Below are positions 8,700 to 17,565 of a stretch of 64,000 nucleotides of DNA, piece by piece. The position numbers and the translations under genes are program-made. Below the pieces are notes generated by a model, which saw only the letters and a list, made by a program, of their open reading frames with translations, was not told the origin of the DNA and searched no databases. Source of the DNA: Prosthecobacter fusiformis (GTDB lineage Bacteria; Verrucomicrobiota; Verrucomicrobiia; Verrucomicrobiales; Verrucomicrobiaceae); the NCBI RefSeq assembly GCF_004364345.1, contig NZ_SOCA01000002.1, positions 199,711 through 263,710 on the forward strand, written 5' to 3'. Every line of letters starts with the position of its first letter. Within the stretch, counting starts at the first letter, position 1.

Positions 8700-8812
8700 G
8701 AGGTAAGCGGCTAAAACGCTGGTATTCGGCCAAGGTTGCGCAAGAAATGCGTATTCGGGTCTTCCCGCAGATTAATTGAAAAGGAAATGCCTGAATCAGC
8801 ATCCGGGTATCC

Positions 8813-10639
8813 CTACCTCGTCGCCTTCACCATGCAGACCCGCTCCTCCGGCAGCATCCGCGCTTGGGCTTCGATGGTATTCACCACATCCCGTGCCGCT
8901 TGTTCCGCATTGTTAGCCCCGCTGTCACGGGCAATGGCCGCATAGATGGCTTTTTGGCCGGATGAAAGCTGGCTGACGTCCATGTCTTGTAGGAATGGTG
9001 TAGCGGCTTTGAAATCCATCAGGCGCCAGTGGCCCAGAGCAGCCATTAGGCGACGCACTTGGTCTTGAGGGCGCTGCTCCAATAGCTTCAGGCATTCGGT
9101 CAGCGTCAGTTCCATCTGTCGACCCGTCAGGAGGTTAACGTATAAAAAACGCTCGACGTATTGAGGGTCGTCGGGCCAGCGCCTTGCCGCTTCCGTGGCG
9201 GCTTCAAGTAGACCCTCGGTATTGCCATTGGCCTCGGAGGCACGCAGCAGCCCCTTATACCCCAGGCGGTCTGTACGTGGATTTAGGGCAGCACTTTTAT
9301 AAGCATCTTCTGCGATGTCCGGATGTCCCCGGGCCTCGGCGTATTCGGCGATTTTCATGCAAAGCTCCCCGCGTCGTTCGATGTCCGCTGCATTCTTGGC
9401 CGCAATCAGGGCCGCCCGCACTTCTTCCGGCGGCTTGTTCATAACGAAGGCCAGATGCGCCCGGTAAAAGGCACTGACACTTTGATTCAGTATTCCTGCC
9501 ACTTTGGGGTCTTTGACCAGTCTTTCCAGGTCGGCAAACCGTTTCAGCATCGTCAGAGCCGTGAGGTAGTTTTCCAAAATAGGCTGATAACCCTTCGCCT
9601 CATCTTCACTCACCAGGGCCAGCACTTGCAGGAATTGCTGCTCCTCCACCAGCCAGCGTACCATGGGCACCAAGTCCTCGCGCGATTTGCCGCGTGCCAG
9701 TTCAATGGCTTCTTGGATGAGCGCGACTCGTTGTGCAGGGTTCAGGCGCAGTTGGCGTTTCAATGCCGCCACCTGATGCCAGCCAGTGGCCTTTGGATGT
9801 GAGCGTAATTTTTTGATCAACTGCCCCGCCTCGTCGGGAGGCAGGTTTTCAAAACTGTCCAAAAACTCCAGGGCTTGAAGGCCCAGCGCATCCTCCCTTT
9901 CGGCCACTGCCCAGGCCCGGCGCATTCCATCAGAGCTTTCGGTACTGTCCCCAGAATCCGTCTGGATCTTGGCCAGTCGCAGTCCATGGGCAGCATCGTC
10001 CGGGTGCTTTTCGGCATAGGCTTTCAGCGTTTTGACAAGCATGCTGTTTTTCTGGCTGCTGTCCCATACCTCTTCCGCCAGTTTCATGGATGCCAGGTCC
10101 GTCGGGGATTCAGCCAGCACTTGCTCCAGGAGCGTCGCCGCTTCTTTGCCCCGGTTCAGGTTGATCAGTGCTTTGACACGCGTCTGTTTGTCCTTCAGTT
10201 CCGTGGCACCACTGGCTTCCAGGCGGTCCAGAAAGTAAAGAGCTTCTGGGCGGCGCATCGCGGTCAAAAACTCTGTGTTTAGCCGGATGGCATTCACATT
10301 GTCGGGGGCCAGGCTGACGGCTTCCTGGGCTTTGAACACCGCATTGACGATCTGACCGTCCTCAGCCATCTGACGGGATTCAGCGACCAGCTTGTCTGCC
10401 TTCCAGTCCTGATAAGTATCCTGCATGGGCTTGGCGAAATAGATGGCCAGGCCCATCAGAAGAAGGCAAAACGCGATGACACTGATCCGCGCTGCCCATA
10501 GCGCCCCCTTCGACTGACGATCCTTGTGGGCTTGAGTCGGAGGCACCAGCCAGTGCCACACCATCAGAAAAGGGCGGAAAAGAATAAAGGGTTTCGGCTG
10601 TCCGTTCTGGTTCGGATCAATCGTCTGGTTGGTAAGCAC
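8813..10639 (-). CDS. Membrane-anchored TPR-repeat protein, function unknown
   Basis: The 608-residue protein has a short cytoplasmic N-terminus, one membrane span (about 50-69), and then a long all-helical region of TPR-like repeats (for example DGQIVNAVFKAQEAVSLAPDN). Such scaffolds bind partner proteins on the periplasmic side. It reads into gspE after 113 bp and could be an accessory factor of the secretion operon, but this is inference from position only. The start is uncertain: a GTG at 10639 is chosen; an ATG at 10564 would still keep the span; an upstream TTG at 10756 extends the frame through sequence that does not look coding. Confidence 0.7.
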   Translation of the reverse strand: MLTNQTIDPNQNGQPKPFILFRPFLMVWHWLVPPTQAHKDRQSKGALWAARISVIAFCLLLMGLAIYFAKPMQDTYQDWKADKLVAESRQMAEDGQIVNAVFKAQEAVSLAPDNVNAIRLNTEFLTAMRRPEALYFLDRLEASGATELKDKQTRVKALINLNRGKEAATLLEQVLAESPTDLASMKLAEEVWDSSQKNSMLVKTLKAYAEKHPDDAAHGLRLAKIQTDSGDSTESSDGMRRAWAVAEREDALGLQALEFLDSFENLPPDEAGQLIKKLRSHPKATGWHQVAALKRQLRLNPAQRVALIQEAIELARGKSREDLVPMVRWLVEEQQFLQVLALVSEDEAKGYQPILENYLTALTMLKRFADLERLVKDPKVAGILNQSVSAFYRAHLAFVMNKPPEEVRAALIAAKNAADIERRGELCMKIAEYAEARGHPDIAEDAYKSAALNPRTDRLGYKGLLRASEANGNTEGLLEAATEAARRWPDDPQYVERFLYVNLLTGRQMELTLTECLKLLEQRPQDQVRRLMAALGHWRLMDFKAATPFLQDMDVSQLSSGQKAIYAAIARDSGANNAEQAARDVVNTIEAQARMLPEERVCMVKATR

Positions 10640-10762
10640 TGCGTATGGAAGGGGGGCGGTTGGGGGAGTGTACCCAAAGATAACGACTGCGCCCCGTCTC
10701 GTCACGGTTAAATTTTCTCTTTGGAACCCCAGCCGGGTGAGGATGCGCCTCCGCAAAGAAGA

Positions 10763-12127
10763 TCAGCCTTCCAGCTTCCACGGGCTGCGATATTCCCGCG
10801 TGAGCAATTTGGAGGCCTCCGGATCATCCATGATCACTTCATTCACGGGATCCCATCGGATGGGTCGGTTGACCAGGAAGGCGATGAGGGCCAAATGACC
10901 GGGCGTCGCGCTGCGGTGGGCGGTCTCCACCGGAGTCACAGTGGGCTTGCGGCTCTTCACGCAGTCCAGGAAATTGCGGTGATGACCGGGCGTCTCGTAA
11001 AGGCGGGTCTTGATGACGTCGTCCCCTAGTTTTGGGGCCGCCGCCGCTTCAATGATTTGATCTCCATCCCGTTTTTTGATGATCTTTTTGAGCTCAGGTT
11101 TGGAGGCGTCATAGGCTCCGTTGCGGTTCACATACACCCAGCCATCGGTGCCGATCCACTTGGTGCCCATTTTAATATCCTCGTGACCGCCAGCGATGGT
11201 CATCAGGATATCGCCCGGGTAGGTGGCCTCAGCGCGATAGCGGGTGGCTGTGTTCCAAATGTCCGTGCGGGGTGGCATATCCACCTGGATGGGTTTGATC
11301 AGGGTAGGGCCGCTGCTGTCCATATCCATGCCCCAGTGGGCGATGTCGCAATGGTGGCCAACCCAGTCCAGGAGCTGGCCGCCGCCGATGTTATAATCCC
11401 AGCGCCAGTTCTTATGGACGCGGCACTCGATGTAATCCTGCATGGCTGCCGGACCGATCCACATCTCATAGTCCAGGCTTGGCGGGGGAGGGGAGACTTC
11501 CCGCTTATCCCCGGTTTTGGCAAAGTCGTTGTGGCCGGAAGGCAGGCCCACTTCCACATGCGTCAGCTTGCCGATCAATCCGTTGCGGACGATCTCGGCA
11601 CCGATGCGGAAGTTATCCTCACTCCGCTGCCAGGAGCCTGTTTGCCAGATTCGGCCATAGCGCTTCACGGCATTGACGATGGCCTGCTGCTCAGAAATCG
11701 TGCGCGCCAGGGGCTTTTCACCATAGATGTCTTTGCCGTTTTTCGCGGCTTCGATGGAGGTAAGCGCGTGCCAGTTGTCCGGGATGGCCAGCATCACTGT
11801 GTCAATGTCATCCCTGGCCATGACCTCACGGTAATCATGGTAGGCTTTGCAATCTGTGTTTTTATAGGCGGCATTGACGGTGCCGACGGCTTTTTCCAGG
11901 TTCTGCTTGTCGATGTCACAGGCAGCCACAATCTGGCAATCCGCCTCCGCCAAAAATTTATTCGTATTGCTCGGCCCCATCATGCCCCAGCCGACCACAG
12001 CCATGGTGATTTTGGTGGAAGGAGCGTTTTCACCCAGAACGGAAGCTGGGATGATGGCAGGAAAGCCAAGGACCCCTGCCGACTTGGCCAGGAATTGACG
12101 ACGGGACGAAAGGGGAACGCGTTTCAT
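10763..12127 (-). CDS. Gfo/Idh/MocA-family oxidoreductase with Tat signal
   Basis: The 454-residue protein starts with a twin-arginine signal (SSRRQFLAKSAGVLGFPAIIP), so it is probably exported folded. A Rossmann fold follows (ITMAVVGWGMMG), then the family motif GEKPLART with the catalytic Lys. Members of this family act on sugars, inositols or related compounds using NAD(P); the substrate cannot be told. The C-terminal MocA domain includes WDYNIGGGQLLDWVGHHCDI, typical of the large secreted family in Planctomycetes and Verrucomicrobia. It is divergent from the ABC operon at 12,373, with 245 bp between. Confidence 0.9.
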   Translation of the reverse strand: MKRVPLSSRRQFLAKSAGVLGFPAIIPASVLGENAPSTKITMAVVGWGMMGPSNTNKFLAEADCQIVAACDIDKQNLEKAVGTVNAAYKNTDCKAYHDYREVMARDDIDTVMLAIPDNWHALTSIEAAKNGKDIYGEKPLARTISEQQAIVNAVKRYGRIWQTGSWQRSEDNFRIGAEIVRNGLIGKLTHVEVGLPSGHNDFAKTGDKREVSPPPPSLDYEMWIGPAAMQDYIECRVHKNWRWDYNIGGGQLLDWVGHHCDIAHWGMDMDSSGPTLIKPIQVDMPPRTDIWNTATRYRAEATYPGDILMTIAGGHEDIKMGTKWIGTDGWVYVNRNGAYDASKPELKKIIKKRDGDQIIEAAAAPKLGDDVIKTRLYETPGHHRNFLDCVKSRKPTVTPVETAHRSATPGHLALIAFLVNRPIRWDPVNEVIMDDPEASKLLTREYRSPWKLEG

Positions 12128-12372
12128 GGAAGTCTGTGGTTTTAGCCAGTTCGGCCCATTTATGTCGAGAATGAATTGGCAGATTCACAGTCTTCGCACG
12201 CCATTAGCTGCAGCCCTGGATTAAATCTGTAGGTTCTGGATGGAAAATCCGTTTGCAAAATGAGCGATGGCAACCATAAAGCGCCCCCGCGCTTTTTTGA
12301 ACGCATCAGAGTGCCTCTGTGTCACAGAGCGCTCTTATCAAGACAACCCCAAACAACCATGATAGTGACAGT

Positions 12373-13101
12373 ATGATCCAAGTGCAAAACCTCCGAAAAG
12401 TGTTCGGCAGCAAGGTGGCGGTGGACAACGTCTCCTTCTCTGTCGAAAAGGGTCAGGTCCTCGGCTTCCTTGGCCCGAACGGTGCTGGCAAATCCACCTC
12501 CATGCGCATGGTCACGGGCTATTTCCGCCCCACGTCCGGCAGCATCAAAATCGGTGGCGTCGATATGCTGGAAGAGCCAGAACTGGCCAAACGTTCCATC
12601 GGCTACCTTCCTGAAAATGCCCCTCTCTATTCCGATATGACGGTGGCCAGCTTCCTAGGCTTCTGCGCCGAAGTGCGCGGGGTGACCGGCGCTGCTAAGA
12701 GCAAGGCGATTGATCGTGTACTGGAACTTTGCTTCCTGGAAAGCGTGCGCAACCAGAGCGTGGATACCCTTTCCAAGGGTTACCGTCACCGCACCTGCTT
12801 CGCCCAGAGCATCATCCACGACCCCGAGGTCCTCATTCTGGATGAGCCGACCGACGGCCTGGATCCTAACCAGAAGCATGAAGTGCGCGGCCTCATCAAG
12901 CGCATGGGTGAAACCAAGGCGATCATTTTCTCCACTCACATTCTGGAGGAAGTCGAGGCGGCCTGCTCCCGTGCCATCATCATCGACCGGGGAAAGATCG
13001 TTGCCGACGGCACCCCCGACCAGTTGAAGAAACTCGTGCCGGGTGTGAACACCCTGGACGAAGTCTTCCGCGCCATCACCCGTCCTGACACGGTGAAATA
13101 A
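12373..13101 (+). CDS. ABC transporter ATP-binding protein, GldA-like
   Basis: The 242-residue ATPase has Walker A GPNGAGKST, Q-loop region IGYLPENAPLY, signature LSKGYRHR (the variant seen in GldA and related ABC-2 exporters), Walker B VLILDEPTDGLDP and the switch His in STHILEEVE. The ATG at 12373 gives the usual MIQVQNLRKVFG start; a GTG at 12319 would add 18 residues. It is the first gene of a four-gene operon with the permease and two accessory proteins. In Bacteroidetes GldA, GldF and GldG support gliding, but the same set occurs in many non-gliding bacteria, so the role here is open. Confidence 0.92.
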   Translation: MIQVQNLRKVFGSKVAVDNVSFSVEKGQVLGFLGPNGAGKSTSMRMVTGYFRPTSGSIKIGGVDMLEEPELAKRSIGYLPENAPLYSDMTVASFLGFCAEVRGVTGAAKSKAIDRVLELCFLESVRNQSVDTLSKGYRHRTCFAQSIIHDPEVLILDEPTDGLDPNQKHEVRGLIKRMGETKAIIFSTHILEEVEAACSRAIIIDRGKIVADGTPDQLKKLVPGVNTLDEVFRAITRPDTVK

Positions 13102-13140
13102 CCCCTTCAGAACCTCTTTACTCCCATTTCTAACAACCTC

Positions 13141-13899
13141 ATGAAAAGCAGAGATCTGGAAAACACCCTCGCGATTTTTAAGCGGGAGTTCCTCTCCTAC
13201 TTCAATTCACCGGTGCTCTATGTCATCGTCGTGATCTTCCTTCTCGTCTCGATGAGCTTTACGTTCATCTTTGGCCAGTTGCTGATGAGTGACAATGCCT
13301 CCCTGGCACAGCCATTCTTCATCTGGCATCCGTGGATCTACATGGTCCTGGCTCCTGCCGTCGGGATGCGCCTCTGGTCGGAAGAGCATCGTTTGGGCAC
13401 CTTTGAATTGCTCATGACCATGCCCATCTCCCCCTGGCAGGCCATTGTTGGCAAATTCGTCGCCGCTGCCCTGGTCTGGCTGATTGCGCTGGCGCTCACG
13501 TTTCCCGTCGTCGTCACCGTTTACTGGCTGGGTACTCCGGATTCCGGTCCCATCATCACCGGTTATGCTGCCAGCTACCTGTATGCTCTCGGCTGCCTGG
13601 CCGTCACCAGCGCAGTGAGTGCGTATACCCGCAGCCAAGTCGTTTGTTTCATCGTCTCCGTGACCGTATGCGCTGGCCTCACCCTAATTGGGAATCCCGG
13701 CATTGTGGAAACGGTGGTCCGCACCCTGCCTTCCTCCCTGGAATTCATCGTGCGTTTCATCAGCTACCTCAGCTTCATGGATCATTTTTATGAAATGACC
13801 AAGGGCATCTTCGTCTTCCGCGACGTGCTTTACTTCCTTTCGGTGATCGTCGTGGCGCTCGTTGTCACCCACATGGGCCTGCGTTCTAAACGCGCCTGA
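13141..13899 (+). CDS. ABC-2 type permease, GldF-like
   Basis: The 252-residue protein has about six hydrophobic segments and begins with a short cytoplasmic arm (NTLAIFKREFLSYFNSPVLYV), the standard opening of ABC-2 permeases. It contains MRLWSEEHRLGTFELLMTMPIS, a strongly conserved coupling-helix region of this family. It starts 39 bp after the ATPase and would form the membrane channel with it. The substrate is unknown. Its end lies 37 bp before the ATG of the GldG-like gene. Confidence 0.9.
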   Translation: MKSRDLENTLAIFKREFLSYFNSPVLYVIVVIFLLVSMSFTFIFGQLLMSDNASLAQPFFIWHPWIYMVLAPAVGMRLWSEEHRLGTFELLMTMPISPWQAIVGKFVAAALVWLIALALTFPVVVTVYWLGTPDSGPIITGYAASYLYALGCLAVTSAVSAYTRSQVVCFIVSVTVCAGLTLIGNPGIVETVVRTLPSSLEFIVRFISYLSFMDHFYEMTKGIFVFRDVLYFLSVIVVALVVTHMGLRSKRA

Positions 13900-13936
13900 T
13901 TTCCCACGGACATCCACACACCCTGAGAATCCTTTT

Positions 13937-15922
13937 ATGAATTTAAATAGCAAAGAAGGCAGCGCAGGCATCACGGCCCTGCTCGTCATCGCCATCGTAT
14001 TCGCCGTGAACTTCCTCGTTGGCGGCCTCGGCTTGGGCAACTTCCGCATGGACCTCACCCAGGACGGTCTTTATACACTGACCCCTGGAACCAAGCGGAT
14101 CCTGGAACGCCTGAACGCCGATAAGCCAGTCACCATCCGTTATTATGTCACGACAGAGGACCGGGTCATGCCGCCTGTGCTCAAAACATTGGCCGGCACC
14201 GTCCAGGACCTCCTTGTGGAATTCCAAAAAGCTTCCCAGGGCAAAATCATCCTGGAAAAGCTGAATCCGAATCCCAACACAGAGGAAGAAGACCGCGCTC
14301 GCGAGGACGACCTCCAAGGCATGACCGTCAACCAAAATGGTGACAACATCTACCTGGGCATGGCCATCCAGAGCGCCGCTCAAAAGGAAGTGCTGCCATT
14401 CATCAGCCCAGACAGTGAAACCAGCATGGAATACAACATTGCACGCGCCATCCAAAAGGTCTCTCAGGAGAAGAAGACCGTCATCGGCGTCATGAGTGCC
14501 ATGCCCATCATGGGTTCTCCCATGTTTCCTTACCAGCGTCAGGCTGGGCAGGATCCCTGGATCGTCATTCAGCGCCTGCGCATGGATTATGAAGTGCGGG
14601 ACATCCCGATGGGCACCGAGAAAATTGATTCCGATATCAGCACCCTCCTGCTCATCCATCCGGCGGACATCATTGAATCGGCCGAATACGCCATCGACCA
14701 ATACTTGATGAAAGGTGGCAAAGTCATCGCACTGGTGGATCCTTTCAGTGTCGTAGCCCAGCGCGTGTATAGCAATCAGCAAAACCCCGCGACTGGCCAG
14801 CCCGGTGGTGTCGTCAATCCCACTTCAGATCTCACTAACCTGTTCAAGGCCTGGGGCATCACATACAACAAATCCCAGGTCGTCGCCGATGTAAACTACC
14901 GTGGCATGGCCCAGGCAGGCCAGAACCCAGTGGAGTTGCAGCTTCCCCGTGAAGCCCTCAACGACAAGGAAAGCATCACGGCCAAGCTGCAATCCCTGCG
15001 CTTGTACATGGCGGGTTCTTTCAAGGTGGAAAATCAGGCTGGAATCACCGCCACGACACTTTTCAGCAGTTCGGAAGCCAGCGAAATGATTGATGCCACC
15101 GAGGCCGAAAAACTGATTCGGGATCGGCTTACCAATTTCACCCCCAGCGGTCGTAGCCAGATCATGGGCCTGCAATTGAGCGGTAAATTCAAGACCGCCT
15201 TCCCTGGGGGCAGACCCAAGACACCTACGGCCAGCCCGGAAACAGGCGGTCCTGAAGACGATGCCACCGCCCCTAAACCTGAAGCGCCTGCACAGCCTGT
15301 GGCAGACGCGGCAACTCCTAAAACGGAGGAAAAAGCGGAAGCGTTTAACATCAGTGACGGCACCATCAAAGAATCCGTCAATGACGAAGGCGTGGTCATC
15401 CTCTTTGCAGATGCTGACATGATGTATGATGCCCTCTGCGTGGAGCAGGACCGCACCACCGGTGAACTGGTGGCCGCCAACTCCAACCTTCCCCTCCTGC
15501 TGAACTCCATTGAGGCACTCAGCGGCGGTGGCGATCTGCTCCAGGTCCGCAGCCGCGCCTCCACCAAGCGCCCGTTCGCCAAGATGGATGAACTGCGTGA
15601 AAAAGTGGAAAGGGACTACCGTCCAAAGCTCCAGGCCCTTCAAAACAAACTCAATGACACCGCTCAAAAGATGGGACCCCTCCGTCTCAAAGACGGGCAG
15701 ATCGTTGCTGACCAGAGACAGATCAAGGAACTGGATGAGCTGAAAAAAACCCAGGTGGACATCAATCGCCAGATCCGTGAAATCAAAAAGAGCCAGAATA
15801 AGGAGATCAATTTCACGGAATCCATGATCGTCGCGCTCAACTGCCTGGTTGTGCCGCTCCTGGTCGTCTCGGTGGGTATCTTCCTGGCCATCCGGCGCCG
15901 GGTCTCCACGGCTGCCGTCTAA
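13937..15922 (+). CDS. GldG-like ABC-associated protein
   Basis: The 661-residue protein has an N-terminal membrane span (about 12-35), a long periplasmic domain of the GldG/ABC-type uncharacterized transport family (for example FRMDLTQDGLYTLTPGTKRIL, the family hallmark), a Pro/Ala/Glu-rich linker (about 430-470), and a C-terminal span (about 635-655) preceded by a coiled coil (about 560-630). GldG works with GldA and GldF in an exporter complex. The ATG at 13937 gives MNLNSKEGSAGIT; the frame is open further up but overlaps the permease. Confidence 0.88.
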   Translation: MNLNSKEGSAGITALLVIAIVFAVNFLVGGLGLGNFRMDLTQDGLYTLTPGTKRILERLNADKPVTIRYYVTTEDRVMPPVLKTLAGTVQDLLVEFQKASQGKIILEKLNPNPNTEEEDRAREDDLQGMTVNQNGDNIYLGMAIQSAAQKEVLPFISPDSETSMEYNIARAIQKVSQEKKTVIGVMSAMPIMGSPMFPYQRQAGQDPWIVIQRLRMDYEVRDIPMGTEKIDSDISTLLLIHPADIIESAEYAIDQYLMKGGKVIALVDPFSVVAQRVYSNQQNPATGQPGGVVNPTSDLTNLFKAWGITYNKSQVVADVNYRGMAQAGQNPVELQLPREALNDKESITAKLQSLRLYMAGSFKVENQAGITATTLFSSSEASEMIDATEAEKLIRDRLTNFTPSGRSQIMGLQLSGKFKTAFPGGRPKTPTASPETGGPEDDATAPKPEAPAQPVADAATPKTEEKAEAFNISDGTIKESVNDEGVVILFADADMMYDALCVEQDRTTGELVAANSNLPLLLNSIEALSGGGDLLQVRSRASTKRPFAKMDELREKVERDYRPKLQALQNKLNDTAQKMGPLRLKDGQIVADQRQIKELDELKKTQVDINRQIREIKKSQNKEINFTESMIVALNCLVVPLLVVSVGIFLAIRRRVSTAAV

Positions 15923-15957
15923 TCCCTTCTTACCTCTTCAATTCTCCATTCACACTC

Positions 15958-17328
15958 ATGAAGAAGATACTGATCCTTCTCATCATCCTTGGCGGACTGA
16001 TCGCGACAGCCGTCGTCTATCAAGGCCAGCAGAATGCCATGCTCAACGGCACCGCCAGCCAGGGGGTCAAATTACGTGAACGCCTCCTGCCTGACCTCAA
16101 CGTTGCCGCCGTTAAAAAAATCCGCATCGTGGATGCCAAATCCGAGGCCACCATCGCCATCAACAATGATGGCAAAGGGGCCAAGGTGGTAGAGCGCAGC
16201 GGTTATCCCGCCAGCGTCAGCCGTGTCAAAAGCATCCTGAGTGAGCTGTATGAGCAGTTCATCGCCAGCAAGCAGGAAGTCCGCAAAGGTGCCTGGGCTG
16301 AAATTCAGGTCCACCCTCCCGGTGATGGTAAAGAAGGCACCGGCACCCTCGTGGAACTCATCGGAGACGAAGGCAAGGTTATCCGTTCTCTGGTTCTCGG
16401 CAAGCAGATCGAGGTCATGGGTGGCCGCAGCAGCACTCAGTTTGATGGTGGCACCCAGCGTTTTGTGCGTATCCCGGAGGATGGGGATACCATCTGGGTC
16501 ATCTCCAACAGCTTCATGGATCTGGAGCCCAATCCCGATGGCTGGCTGGATAAAGCCTTCTTCAATGTCGGCAGTATCAAGGAAGCCTCCGTTACCCATC
16601 CCCAGCCTGAAGAAAGCTGGAAGGTGAGTAGAAAAGTGGAAAACATTCCGGATTATGAACTTGTGGACGCCAAGACCGGAGAAGGTCTGGACGCCACCAA
16701 AGTGACCATCAACAGCCTGCTTTCCACTCCGGTCTTCAATGACGTCTTCCCTAAAGAACAGATGGCCGAAATCTTCAAAGGCGCCTCCAAAGCCAAGCTC
16801 GTGACCTACGACGGGTTCACCTACGACCTTCAGATCGTTAAAAAGTCAAAAGATGGCTCTGACCGTTATTACCTGACGGTGGATGTGAGTGCGGATATTC
16901 CAGCCACGCGGCCTCCTGTGAAGGATGAAAAAGAAGCGGACAAAAAGGCAGCAGATGAAGAATTCGCCGCCAAAAAGAAGACCGCTGAAGAAAAGCTCGC
17001 CAAAGAGAAAGCTTTCTCTGGCTGGGGATTTGAAGTGTCTGAATACACCATCAACAACCTGCTCAAAAAGCGCAGTGAGATCGTTAAGGTCGTCGCCACA
17101 GCCACACCGGTCCCCGATTCTGCCCCAGCCGCTTCACCAGCGCCTGCCGCAGAACCCTCGGCACCCGCACCTGCCCCAGCACCGCCTGCACCTTCAACCC
17201 CACCTGAGCTCAACCCGAAACCAGCTTCAGTCAGCACCCCGGCCGTTCAGATTCCCGCGGTCCCCGCCCCTGAAATTAAACCCGAGGCAGATCCAGAGGC
17301 TGCCCCTGTGATTCCAGAAAAAAACTGA
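15958..17328 (+). CDS. DUF4340 protein, partner of the GldAFG-like transporter
   Basis: The 456-residue protein has an N-terminal signal anchor (KKILILLIILGGLIATAVVY), then a domain matching DUF4340, which is often found next to GldG-type ABC genes. Motifs seen include LLPDLNVAAVKKIRIVD and DTIWVISNSFMDLEPNPDGWLDK. A Lys/Glu/Ala-rich coiled region (about 320-350) and a Pro/Ala-rich tail of about 80 residues follow; the tail may span the periplasm or lie in the cell wall. It starts 35 bp after the GldG-like gene and is the last gene of the operon. Confidence 0.85.
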   Translation: MKKILILLIILGGLIATAVVYQGQQNAMLNGTASQGVKLRERLLPDLNVAAVKKIRIVDAKSEATIAINNDGKGAKVVERSGYPASVSRVKSILSELYEQFIASKQEVRKGAWAEIQVHPPGDGKEGTGTLVELIGDEGKVIRSLVLGKQIEVMGGRSSTQFDGGTQRFVRIPEDGDTIWVISNSFMDLEPNPDGWLDKAFFNVGSIKEASVTHPQPEESWKVSRKVENIPDYELVDAKTGEGLDATKVTINSLLSTPVFNDVFPKEQMAEIFKGASKAKLVTYDGFTYDLQIVKKSKDGSDRYYLTVDVSADIPATRPPVKDEKEADKKAADEEFAAKKKTAEEKLAKEKAFSGWGFEVSEYTINNLLKKRSEIVKVVATATPVPDSAPAASPAPAAEPSAPAPAPAPPAPSTPPELNPKPASVSTPAVQIPAVPAPEIKPEADPEAAPVIPEKN

Positions 17329-17353
17329 TTCGCCCTCAACGCTTCATTATCCT

Positions 17354-17388
17354 AACGGCAACCTGCTTCACGTGGGTTGCCGTTTTTT
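17354..17388 (+). terminator. Rho-independent terminator after the ABC operon
   Basis: AACGGCAACC (17354-17363) pairs perfectly with GGTTGCCGTT (17375-17384) across an 11-base loop, and the right arm runs into a T6 tract. It lies 26 bp after the stop of the DUF4340 gene. Confidence 0.88.
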
Positions 17389-17565
17389 GTGTCTTCAGAT
17401 AAAGCGAGCCACAAAACCGAACGGCGTCCGTATTTTCGTCACCGCCTAAGCCAGAGCTGGGGCCAAAGTCCCGGCATAATGCTTTGTGCTGATCGGATAT
17501 TTCCTCGGATTTCATCCATTGTCGGGTGACATTGTTCTGTGAGCGGCTACAGGTCAGTGGTCGCC

